Of a DNA stretch of 7,454 nt, positions 1 to 5,896 are shown piece by piece (position 1 is the stretch's first letter; each line of letters starts with the position of its first letter). The position numbers and the translations under genes were made by a program. The stretch lies in contig JAVBYB010000054.1 of the NCBI GenBank assembly GCA_030824255.1, positions 1 to 7,454 on the forward strand. The letters run 5' to 3'. Origin of the DNA: a bacterium. GTDB taxonomy: Bacteria; Pseudomonadota; Alphaproteobacteria; Caulobacterales; Hyphomonadaceae. Below the pieces are notes generated by a model that did no database searches, was not told the DNA's origin, and was given only the letters and a program-made list of their open reading frames with translations.

Positions 1-4
1 TCAT
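1..4 (-). other. possible start codon of the next minus-strand gene (runs off the window)
   Basis: An ATG can be read on the minus strand at positions 4-2, followed by an A. It lies 38 nt past the stop of the preceding minus-strand gene. A weak purine-rich GGGA stretch sits a few bases upstream of it. In alphaproteobacteria pgk often follows gap, and Pgk commonly starts Met-Thr or Met-Ser, which this would allow. Four bases cannot identify a gene, so this is only a placeholder. Confidence 0.25.
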
Positions 5-42
5 GGTCGTTATCCCGTTAGGTTCGTCTTGCCGGCGGGCGC

Positions 43-573
43 CTAGCTGATCGGATCGCCCCAGGGGTGGGGCTGTTCCTTGAAGTTCTTGAGAAGCTCG
101 AAGCCGATGCGGCGCGGTTCTTCGTTCTTCGCCTTCGGTACGGCGATCAGGAGCACGCTCACCTGGCTGTAGTGCTGGATCAGTTCGAATTTCCGGCCGT
201 CGGGGAACTCGCCCATGAACAGGATCATGTCGGGGCCCCAGCTGGCGAGGTTCGTGATGTGCAGCGGTTCGGAGCCGGGGCCTTCAACAAACCGGCCGCC
301 GACTTCCTGGCCTTCGCCGAGGCCTTTCTCGAATTCGATGATCTGGTGGACCAGACGCTCGTGCATCCACTGGGCGGGATTGTGCGGCTGCTGGGCAGGC
401 GGCGCGCCGACCGTGGTGGCGGCAGGCGGGGCCACAGGCGCGGGGACCGTGGCGTCGTCATCCTCCTGCGGGTCGATATGCACGTCGGTTACGTTGTAGG
501 GCGGCGTGGCAGTCGCATGGACGACGGCCTCTTCAGCCGTCTGTCCATGCTTCGTGTCTTTGCTATCCGCCAC
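43..573 (-). CDS. DUF6173-like protein of unknown function, coupled to gap
   Basis: This encodes a 176-aa protein with no signal peptide or membrane segment, so it is probably cytoplasmic. Residues 1-40 are polar and acidic, ending in a Glu-Asp-rich patch. Residues 41-63 are a low-complexity Pro/Ala/Thr/Val linker. Residues 65-160 form a compact domain beginning NPAQWMHERLV, with GPDMILFMGEF in the middle, then LIQHYSQVSVLLIAV and EEPRRIGFEL near the end. From memory this pattern matches proteins labelled DUF6173 in alphaproteobacteria; the family name is not verified and no function is known to me. The GTG start at 573-571 shares one base with the gap stop codon (TAGTG). The next in-frame ATG (residue 70) would cut into the conserved domain, so the GTG is preferred. 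The overlap implies co-transcription and translational coupling with gap. A role linked to central metabolism is only a guess from position. Confidence 0.82.
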   Translation of the reverse strand: MADSKDTKHGQTAEEAVVHATATPPYNVTDVHIDPQEDDDATVPAPVAPPAATTVGAPPAQQPHNPAQWMHERLVHQIIEFEKGLGEGQEVGGRFVEGPGSEPLHITNLASWGPDMILFMGEFPDGRKFELIQHYSQVSVLLIAVPKAKNEEPRRIGFELLKNFKEQPHPWGDPIS

Positions 574-1580
574 TAGATCAGCTTCGCCCAGGCGACGGCC
601 GTGTCGCTCATGCGCGTGGAGAAGCCCCACTCGTTGTCGTACCAGGAAAGGACCGACACGAACGTGCCGTCCATCACCTTGGTCTGGTCGGTGTGGAAGA
701 TCGACGAGTGCGGGTTGTGGTTGAAGTCCGACGAGACGAGTTTCTCGTCGGTGTAGCCGAGGATGCCTTTGAGCTTGCCGTTGGCGGCGGTGCGGATGAG
801 ATCGTTGATCTCCTTCGCGGTCGTCTCGCGCTTGGCGATGAATTTGAAGTCCACCAGCGAGACGTTCGGCGTCGGCACGCGGACCGAGATGCCGTCGAGC
901 TTGCCATTGAGGTCCGGCATGACGAGGCCGACGGCCTTGGCGGCGCCGGTCGAGGTCGGGATCATCGAGAGCGCGGCGGCGCGGCCGCGATAGAGATCCT
1001 TGTGCATCGTATCCAGCGTCGGCTGGTCGCCGGTGTAGGAGTGGATCGTCGTCATCATGCCCTTCTCGATGCCGATGGCGTCGTGAAGGACGCTGACCAC
1101 CGGCACGAGGCAGTTGGTGGTGCACGAGGCGTTGGAGACGATCATGTGCTCTTTCGTGAGCTTGTCGTGGTTCACGCCGTAGACGACGGTGAGGTCGGAG
1201 TTCTCGCCCGGGGCGGAGATCAGCACGCGCTTGGCGCCGGCCTGGAGATGGAGGGCGGCCTTGTCCTTCGCCGTGAAGATGCCGGTGCACTCGAACGCGA
1301 TGTCGACGTTCATGTCCTTGTGCGGCAGTTCGGCGGGGTTCTTGATCGCGGTGACCTTGAAGGACTGACCACCGACCGAGACGGTGTCGCCTTCGATCTT
1401 CACGTCCATGTTCAGCGGGCCGTGGACGCTATCGTATTTCAGGAGGTGGACGTTGGTTTCCACCGGGCCGAGATCGTTGACGGCGACGACCTGGATGTCC
1501 TTGCGGCCGCTTTCCAGAATCGAACGGAGAACCAGACGTCCGATCCGGCCAAAGCCGTTGATCGCAACACGAACAGCCAT
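573..1580 (-). CDS. gap: type I glyceraldehyde-3-phosphate dehydrogenase
   Basis: This cytoplasmic enzyme of glycolysis, gluconeogenesis and possibly the Calvin cycle reversibly converts glyceraldehyde 3-phosphate, NAD(P)+ and phosphate to 1,3-bisphosphoglycerate. The 335-aa product has the normal family length. The Rossmann motif INGFGRIGR is at residues 7-15. The catalytic loop SNASCTTNCL (149-158) supplies Cys153, and His180 lies in TTIHSYTGDQ. The phosphate-binding STGAAKAVG segment follows at 210-218, and WYDNEWGFS is near the C terminus. Asp35 in AVNDL sits where NAD-preferring enzymes carry their cofactor-selecting aspartate, so NAD+ is the likely coenzyme. The ATG at 1580 is chosen because GAGG lies six bases upstream. 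A TTG four codons further upstream would fall before that Shine-Dalgarno sequence. The gene lies 179 bp after tkt on the same strand, with inverted repeats between them, so it may have its own control as well as read-through from tkt. Confidence 0.98.
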   Translation of the reverse strand: MAVRVAINGFGRIGRLVLRSILESGRKDIQVVAVNDLGPVETNVHLLKYDSVHGPLNMDVKIEGDTVSVGGQSFKVTAIKNPAELPHKDMNVDIAFECTGIFTAKDKAALHLQAGAKRVLISAPGENSDLTVVYGVNHDKLTKEHMIVSNASCTTNCLVPVVSVLHDAIGIEKGMMTTIHSYTGDQPTLDTMHKDLYRGRAAALSMIPTSTGAAKAVGLVMPDLNGKLDGISVRVPTPNVSLVDFKFIAKRETTAKEINDLIRTAANGKLKGILGYTDEKLVSSDFNHNPHSSIFHTDQTKVMDGTFVSVLSWYDNEWGFSTRMSDTAVAWAKLI

Positions 1581-1630
1581 CGCAAACCTCAATTGTCCAA
1601 GCGCGGCCGTGGATACACGCCAAAAGCACT

Positions 1631-1643
1631 GGCAGGCCCTGCC
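1631..1643. repeat. 13-bp palindrome in the gap upstream region
   Basis: GGCAG-GCC-CTGCC is a perfect 5-bp inverted repeat with a 3-nt centre, about 50-60 bp upstream of the gap start. On the gap-sense strand it is followed seven bases later by TTTT. It could be an operator or part of a weak attenuator/terminator; the short stem and short T-run make the terminator reading uncertain. Confidence 0.35.
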
Positions 1644-1699
1644 GCGCCACGGTCTTTATGCGGGGGCTAATACCGGATTTTCGGCGCGATGCGAGTGTT

Positions 1700-1721
1700 T
1701 TGCGCGGTGAAAATCGCGCAA
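1700..1721. repeat. perfect 7-bp inverted repeat between tkt and gap (candidate operator)
   Basis: TTGCGCG, eight bases, then CGCGCAA form a perfect dyad in the 179-bp non-coding stretch between tkt and gap. It lies about 120 bp upstream of the gap ATG. No T-run follows it on either strand, so an operator or mRNA stem is more likely than an intrinsic terminator. I found no convincing -35/-10 pair around it, and the regulator, if any, is unknown. Confidence 0.4.
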
Positions 1722-1759
1722 TTACCCGCAGCACTTCGTGAGCTGGGCGAGAAGTATGG

Positions 1760-3727
1760 TTACAGGCGCTCTTTGGCGGCCTTCACGACGGCCTCGGCCG
1801 TGATGCCGAAGTGCTTGTAGAGCGCCTTGTACGGGGCCGACGCGCCAAAGCCCGTCATGCCGACAAAGCCGCCTTCGGGGCCGATCCAGCGGTCCCAGCC
1901 ATCGCGGACGCCCGCCTCGACCGCCACCTTGGGCAGTTTGCCGCCCAGCGTGTCAGCGCGGTAGGCGTCCGGTTGAGCGGCGAAGAGCGCGAAGCAGGGG
2001 AGCGAGACCACGCGGGCGCCGATGCCTTCGGCCTCGAGCAGTTTCTGCGCTTCCAGTGCGATCTCGATTTCCGAGCCGGTGGCGCAAAGGACGACCTTCT
2101 CGGGCTGCGAGGCGGCCTTGAGCACATAGCCGCCCCGGGCGACGAGGTTCTCATCCGTGTGCGTCGTGCGCGCCGGGACGAGGTTCTGGCGGGTCAGCGC
2201 GATCAGCGACGGGCTGGTCGCGGTCTTGAGCGCGATTTCCCACGCTTCGGCGGTTTCGACGCCATCGGCGGGGCGGAAGACGAGCAGGTTCGGGATCATG
2301 CGCAGCGAGGCGACATGCTCGACCGGCTGGTGGGTCGGGCCATCCTCGCCGACGCCGATCGAGTCGTGCGTCATGACATGGATGATGCGCTGGTTCATCA
2401 GCGCGCCGAGGCGGATGGCCGGGCGGGAATAATCGGAGAAGACAAGGAAGGTGCCGGAGTAGGGGATGACGCCGCCATGCAGCGCCATGCCGTTCATCGC
2501 GGCGGCCATGGCGTGTTCACGGATGCCCCAGTGGACATAGCGGCCGCCATAATTGTCGGGCGTGAAGGGCGCCTTGGCGGAGGCTGTGCGCGTGTTGTTG
2601 GAGCCGGTGAGGTCGGCCGAGCCGCCGATCATTTCCGGAACCAGCTCGGTCAGCACTTCAAGGGCGGCGCCGGACCATTTGCGGGTGGCGTCGGCCTTGG
2701 GGGCTTCGGCGATCTTCTTCTTGTGCGCGGTGATGGCGGCGGAGAGGCCTTCCGGCAGCTTGCCGGCGATGGAGGCTTCGAAGGTTGCGCGCTTGTCGCT
2801 GGCGGCGAGGCGTTTCAGCCAAGCTTCGCGATGGCGTGCGCCCTGCGCGCCGATCTTGCGCCAGGCCTGCAGGATTTCGTCCGGGATCACGAAGGGCTCG
2901 TGCGCCCAGTCGAGCGACTTGCGGATGCCGGCCACTTCCTCGGCGCCATAGGGCCCGCCATGGGCGGGGCCTGTGCCGGCGAGTTTCGGCGCGCCGAAGC
3001 CGATGATGGTCTTGCAGGCGATCAGCGAGGGGCGGTCAGCGCCCTGTGCCGCCAGCAGCGCGCCGCGGACGGCGTCCATGTTGTGGCCGTCGACGCGGGC
3101 GACGTTCCAGCCGGAGGCCTTGAAGCGCTTGATCTGGTCGGTGTCGTCGGCAAGGCCGGTCGAACCGTCGATGGTGACGGCGTTGTCGTCGAACAGGACG
3201 ATGAGGTTTTTCAGGCGCAGATGGCCGGCCAGCGTGATGGCTTCCTGGCTGATGCCCTCCATGAGGCAGCCATCGCCGGCGATGACGTAGGTCTTGTGGT
3301 TGACGAGGTCGTCGCCGAAGCGGGTGTTCAGGTGGCGTTCCGCCATCGCCATGCCGACGGCGTTGGCGAGGCCCTGTCCGAGCGGGCCGGTGGTGGTCTC
3401 GACGCCGGGCGTGTGGCCGAATTCGGGGTGGCCGGGGGTCTTCGAGCCGAGCTGGCGGAAATTGCGAAGCTCGTCGAGCGTCACTTCCGGATAGCCAGTG
3501 AGGTAGAGCAGCGCGTAGAGCAGCATCGAACCATGGCCAGCCGACAGGACCAGACGGTCGCGGTCGGGCCATTCGGGGGCCGAGGCGTCGAACTTGATGA
3601 ATTCCTGGAACAGCAGGGTTGCGACATCCGCAAAGCCCAGGGGCAGGCCGCAATGGCCGCTCTGAGCCTTTTCGACCGCATCCATGGAAAGCGCCCGGAT
3701 CGCGTTGGCGAGCGGAAGTTGCGGCAT
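1760..3727 (-). CDS. tkt: transketolase
   Basis: This cytoplasmic thiamine-diphosphate enzyme transfers two-carbon ketol units between ketose and aldose phosphates in the non-oxidative pentose phosphate (and Calvin) pathway. The 655-aa protein has the usual bacterial length. The N-terminal pyrophosphate-binding domain shows GHGS (64-67), TGPLGQG (113-119) and the cofactor motif GDG (151-153) through Asn182, with the substrate-contacting His256 in AHGG. The pyrimidine-binding domain contains DLTGSNNT (372-379), GIREHAMA (401-408) with the expected catalytic Glu403, and DSIGVGEDGPTHQP (455-468). The C-terminal domain follows, including LCATGSEIEIALEA (547-560). The ATG at 3727 is preferred because GGAG lies about seven bases upstream and the protein starts at the family's typical N terminus. 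The frame is open for another 52 codons upstream, but that part is not transketolase-like. It is the first gene of the minus-strand group, divergent from the zauP-like gene and followed by gap. Confidence 0.98.
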   Translation of the reverse strand: MPQLPLANAIRALSMDAVEKAQSGHCGLPLGFADVATLLFQEFIKFDASAPEWPDRDRLVLSAGHGSMLLYALLYLTGYPEVTLDELRNFRQLGSKTPGHPEFGHTPGVETTTGPLGQGLANAVGMAMAERHLNTRFGDDLVNHKTYVIAGDGCLMEGISQEAITLAGHLRLKNLIVLFDDNAVTIDGSTGLADDTDQIKRFKASGWNVARVDGHNMDAVRGALLAAQGADRPSLIACKTIIGFGAPKLAGTGPAHGGPYGAEEVAGIRKSLDWAHEPFVIPDEILQAWRKIGAQGARHREAWLKRLAASDKRATFEASIAGKLPEGLSAAITAHKKKIAEAPKADATRKWSGAALEVLTELVPEMIGGSADLTGSNNTRTASAKAPFTPDNYGGRYVHWGIREHAMAAAMNGMALHGGVIPYSGTFLVFSDYSRPAIRLGALMNQRIIHVMTHDSIGVGEDGPTHQPVEHVASLRMIPNLLVFRPADGVETAEAWEIALKTATSPSLIALTRQNLVPARTTHTDENLVARGGYVLKAASQPEKVVLCATGSEIEIALEAQKLLEAEGIGARVVSLPCFALFAAQPDAYRADTLGGKLPKVAVEAGVRDGWDRWIGPEGGFVGMTGFGASAPYKALYKHFGITAEAVVKAAKERL

Positions 3728-3858
3728 CTGTGTTCTCCGGCAGGATGTGGGCTGGTTAATGGTTTTGCGGTCGGGATCAAAGGGGATTTGCCGCCGCACC
3801 TTGGCATTGCGCGCTTTGTTCACAGGCATCAGATTGGAGCCCGCCGAAAGGGCGTGGG
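3728..3858. promoter_or_regulatory. divergent intergenic region, tkt / zauP-zapA
   Basis: These 131 bp separate the tkt start (minus) from the zauP-like start (plus), so promoters for both directions are expected here. I could not assign a persuasive -35/-10 pair. TTGATC occurs on the tkt-sense strand at 3780-3775, but the matching -10 is poor. A TTAACCA motif on the same strand resembles a CtrA half-site but is isolated. The assignment rests on gene orientation alone. Confidence 0.4.
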
Positions 3859-4146
3859 ATGAGCGAGACCGCTGAACAATCAAGGGAAATGGACGAGGCG
3901 GTGAGGCGCCTCGAGACCGCTATCGACCGGCTGGAGGGCCGGCTCGACAGTCTTTTCGCGCGCGTTGATGGTTTTCGGACGCATGAAAAGGAGGCCGAAG
4001 CCCTCCGGAAGGACCGCGCCCGGCTCGCGAGCGACCTTGACGCAGCGAAAGCAAGAGAGAAGGAACTGCAGCGTCTGGCCGATGAGGCCTCCGAGGCGCT
4101 CGGGGCTGCGATTTCCGAGGTTCGCGAGGCGCTCGGAAAGGTCTAG
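3859..4146 (+). CDS. zauP: coiled-coil cell-division protein, ZauP / DUF4164 type
   Basis: This 95-aa, highly charged protein is predicted to be alpha-helical almost end to end. Heptad-like hydrophobic spacing is seen at Leu18, Ile22, Leu25, Leu29, Leu32 and Val36, and again from Leu49 through Leu56, Leu60, Leu70 and Leu73. The central DRARLASDLDAAKARE segment resembles the DUF4164 family of small alphaproteobacterial coiled-coil proteins. In Caulobacter the gene immediately upstream of zapA encodes ZauP, which interacts with ZapA to focus the FtsZ ring. Size, predicted fold and the position directly before zapA fit that role here; this homology is inferred from context and pattern, not from an alignment. 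The ATG at 3859 is preceded by an AAGGG stretch. zapA starts 36 bp downstream, so the two are probably one transcript. Confidence 0.8.
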   Translation: MSETAEQSREMDEAVRRLETAIDRLEGRLDSLFARVDGFRTHEKEAEALRKDRARLASDLDAAKAREKELQRLADEASEALGAAISEVREALGKV

Positions 4147-4182
4147 TCGCGTGTTATATGTGGCGTTGAAAGGCTGAGTATC

Positions 4183-4509
4183 GTGGCCAAGGCTGAGCTT
4201 ACCATCGCAGGCAAGCGTTACGCCCTGAGCTGTGCTCCGGGGCAGGAGGCGCGGCTGGAAGAGCTGGGCGCACGCTTCGACCAGAGGGTGACCGAGCTGG
4301 CCGAGGCGCTGGGCGATCTGGGCGCCGAACGCCTCTTTCTCGCCGCTGGCCTGTCGCTGCTGGACGAGCTGGACGCGCAGGCGGTCGATACGGGCGCCAA
4401 GGCGCTGGACGACCGGATCCGCAATCTGGAGACAAAGGCGGCGACGCTGCTGACGGACGCTGCCGCGCGCATCGAGATGCTGTCGCGCCGGGTGGATGAG
4501 GCGAATTAG
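4183..4509 (+). CDS. zapA: cell division protein ZapA
   Basis: ZapA is a small cytoplasmic FtsZ-associated protein that bundles or aligns FtsZ filaments at midcell. The 108-aa product has the expected two parts. The first is an N-terminal globular region, about residues 1-45, beginning AELTIAGKRYALSCAPGQE, which matches the family's start (a beta strand, GR/K-Y, then Gly-Gln-Glu before the first helix). The second is a long C-terminal helix with ERLFLAAGLSLLDEL (49-63) and a coiled-coil tail to residue 108. The start is GTG at 4183, with AAGG about nine bases upstream; no ATG alternative fits the conserved N terminus. It follows the ZauP-like gene by 36 bp. Its stop lies only 12 bp from the stop of the convergent cytochrome b gene, so there is no room for a conventional terminator or for the 6S RNA gene often found after zapA. 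Confidence 0.9.
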   Translation: MAKAELTIAGKRYALSCAPGQEARLEELGARFDQRVTELAEALGDLGAERLFLAAGLSLLDELDAQAVDTGAKALDDRIRNLETKAATLLTDAAARIEMLSRRVDEAN

Positions 4510-4521
4510 GCGCGGGACAGC

Positions 4522-5214
4522 TTAGAGTGTCGTGACCAGCCAGACGGCGCCGACTGCCAGAACAATCCCGATTGCAAGACGCCAGAGCGGAACCGGCGCG
4601 ATGCCCGCGGGTGGGCCTTCGACATTTTCCGCGCGGCGGCTTCCGGTAAGCATCGGGCTGATGAGATTTGTTCGCTTGGCGATGAGGTAGAATGCGATCG
4701 CCGCAAGGTGCAGGCCGATCAGCACGAAGAGGACGTTGAAGAAATCCTCGTGCAGGTCCGTCACTGCGTCAGCCGTGTCGCTGTCGACCATATGGTTGAG
4801 CGGGCCGGAGGCGACATAGCTGGTGTCGGTCGCAAAAAGGCCGAGACCAACCTGAAAAATGAGCGCAAGCAGCAGCGCAATCACGCTGAGCGCGCCCAGC
4901 GGGTTGTGCCCGAAAGCGGCGCGATAGTTGGGTTTGAACAGCTTGCCGATGTAAGCGGCCACAGCGCGCGGACCCTTTATGAAGGACGAGAAGCGCGCCG
5001 TTTCAGTCCCTGCAAAGCCCCAGTAGATGCGGAACACCAGCAGGCCGAGCAGGGTTAGCCCCGACCACACATGCCACTGCATCTGGCCTTCCTCGGCAGA
5101 CCACCAGGAGAAGGCGACGCCGACAACGAAGAGCCAGTGCGTGAGGCGCGTCGGAAGATCCCACACCCGCTGCTTGGCGGGTGTGGTGTCGAGCTGCGGC
5201 GTCGTACCTTCCAC
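4522..5214 (-). CDS. b561-type cytochrome b (membrane di-haem electron carrier)
   Basis: This encodes a 230-aa inner-membrane protein of the cytochrome b561 / Ni-Fe hydrogenase b-subunit type, expected to pass electrons between the quinone pool and a periplasmic haem c partner. It starts with the family's WDLPTRLTHW motif. Candidate haem ligands are His26, His48 (WHVWSG), His155 (DLHEDFF) and His169 (GLHL). Predicted membrane spans are about 26-44, 51-67, 104-126 and 157-178, with a fifth hydrophobic segment at 210-228. The TGSRRAENVEG stretch before the last span is probably a loop. The start is GTG at 5214-5212, sharing one base with the cytochrome c' stop (TAGTG), with GAGAAG upstream inside the preceding gene. 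The coupling makes the haem c protein its likely partner. A perfect 10-bp hairpin covers codons 10-18. The exact donor and acceptor are unknown. Confidence 0.88.
   Translation of the reverse strand: MEGTTPQLDTTPAKQRVWDLPTRLTHWLFVVGVAFSWWSAEEGQMQWHVWSGLTLLGLLVFRIYWGFAGTETARFSSFIKGPRAVAAYIGKLFKPNYRAAFGHNPLGALSVIALLLALIFQVGLGLFATDTSYVASGPLNHMVDSDTADAVTDLHEDFFNVLFVLIGLHLAAIAFYLIAKRTNLISPMLTGSRRAENVEGPPAGIAPVPLWRLAIGIVLAVGAVWLVTTL
5161..5186 (-). repeat. perfect 10-bp hairpin inside the start of cytochrome b
   Basis: CCACACCCGC and GCGGGTGTGG are exact reverse complements separated by six bases. In the minus-strand mRNA the stem begins 28 nt into the cytochrome b reading frame, covering codons 10-18. 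No U-run follows, so it is not a standard terminator. It could slow ribosomes, stabilise one end of a processed mRNA, or be a codon coincidence in GC-rich DNA. Confidence 0.6.
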
Positions 5215-5759
5215 TAGTTCTTCTTCTCGCGGAACGTGTCGTGGCAATTCTTGCACGAGCCGCCCGTCGCCGGGAATTGCGCCATGAAGCCGGCGGCGTC
5301 CGTGACAGCGGCGAGCTTGCCGGACTCTTCCTGAAGCTTGACCACGGCTGCATCGAAGGTTGCGCGGTCGGTCCAGATATTGGCCTTGGCTTCCGTCTCG
5401 ATGCCGCTTTCCGGGCCGGTGCCAGCCGGGAACCATGTGCCCATCTGGTCGGCATATCCCTTGATCGCCGTAGCGGCAGCGGTCACGGCGGTCATGTCGG
5501 GCGAGGCCTCTTTCATCGAGTCCTGCAGGACCTTCATGTTCTTGCCCATGTCTTCGTAGTTATCGTGGCGCTGTTTCATGAAGGCGGCGACGTCGGCGGG
5601 CGTTTCACCGATGCCGGCCGCTGGCGCGGCCGTTTCGACAGGCGCTTCAACGGGCGCCTCGGCGGCAGGCGCTGGGGCTTCGGGGGCCGGGGTTTCACCG
5701 CCACAGGCGGCAAGTCCGAGCGCAAATACGGCGGCAGTCGCAAAAAGCGTCAGTTTCAT
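5214..5759 (-). CDS. cytochrome c' family lipoprotein
   Basis: This 181-aa exported haem c protein has a lipoprotein signal peptide: positively charged Lys2, a hydrophobic core, and lipobox LAAC with acylated Cys19, followed by Gly-Gly. Residues 22-50 are a Pro/Ala/Glu-rich tether. Residues 55-181 form the four-helix cytochrome c' domain, ending in the haem site CKNCH (169-173) with proximal His173. In the first helix, the spacing RHDNYEDMGKNM places Tyr68 four residues after Arg64. This is the arrangement I recall for the distal Arg12/Tyr16 of Allochromatium cytochrome c', suggesting a five-coordinate, NO/CO-binding haem rather than Met-ligated c556. The function is likely electron transfer or nitric oxide handling at the membrane surface; this is inferred. 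The ATG at 5759 has GAGGG about 11 bases upstream. It is the first gene of a coupled pair with the b561-type cytochrome. Confidence 0.9.
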   Translation of the reverse strand: MKLTLFATAAVFALGLAACGGETPAPEAPAPAAEAPVEAPVETAAPAAGIGETPADVAAFMKQRHDNYEDMGKNMKVLQDSMKEASPDMTAVTAAATAIKGYADQMGTWFPAGTGPESGIETEAKANIWTDRATFDAAVVKLQEESGKLAAVTDAAGFMAQFPATGGSCKNCHDTFREKKN

Positions 5760-5784
5760 GATTCGGTTTTCCCTCAGCGCAGCT

Positions 5785-5805
5785 GTCTTGTGTGTGCAGT
5801 CTTGT
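5785..5805. repeat. two direct GTCTTGT repeats in the cytochrome c' leader
   Basis: GTCTTGT occurs at 5785-5791 and again at 5799-5805, a 14-bp period, between the candidate promoter and the cytochrome c' start. A related copy in opposite orientation (ACAAGAT on the plus strand) is at 5856-5862. The spacing could suit a regulator's paired sites, but 7-bp repeats are short and may be chance. Confidence 0.3.
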
Positions 5806-5817
5806 TTATTTTGCCGA

Positions 5818-5847
5818 ACGCTAGGAGAGCAGCAAGCAACGCGTCAA
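5818..5847 (-). promoter_or_regulatory. candidate promoter for the cytochrome c'/b pair
   Basis: On the minus strand TTGACG (5847-5842) is followed after 18 bases by TAGCGT (5823-5818), a plausible -35/-10 pair pointing at the cytochrome c' start about 60 bp downstream. The -35 is good; the -10 is a weak match and the spacer is one base long. Confidence 0.35.
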
Positions 5848-5896
5848 CTCACAGACAAGATATAGATGGACCGGCGCAAGAAAATGCGAAGCGCGT

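Noticed and set aside
576..1290. Upstream extension of the DUF6173-like frame to a 415-aa protein
   Set aside because: The added residues are an Arg/His-rich out-of-frame reading of gap. The GTG at 573 gives a sensible protein and junction.
693..1670. A 325-codon plus-strand frame opposite gap
   Set aside because: It is an antisense shadow of gap, rich in Asp, Arg, His and Val, with no family resemblance.
1722..1748. Possible intrinsic terminator just after tkt (CCCAGC pairing with GCTG-C-GGG)
   Set aside because: The stem has a bulge and is followed by TAATTG rather than a T-run, so it is too weak to call.
2951..2965. CCCGCC-ATG-GGCGGG palindrome within tkt
   Set aside because: It lies in conserved codons of the AHGGP substrate loop, where Gly/Pro codons in GC-rich DNA readily give such symmetry.
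3750..3765. TTAACCA resembling a CtrA half-site upstream of tkt
   Set aside because: It is a single seven-base match without the paired TTAA at the usual spacing, and could arise by chance.
1811..3862. A 683-codon open frame on the plus strand opposite tkt
   Set aside because: It is antisense to nearly all of a clear transketolase and its translation is a low-diversity Gly/Ala/Arg/Asp-rich sequence with no recognisable domain. Long antisense frames are expected in GC-rich coding DNA.
3728..3883. A 52-codon N-terminal extension of transketolase
   Set aside because: It would overlap the start of the divergent zauP-like gene, is not transketolase-like, and the ATG at 3727 has a good ribosome site.
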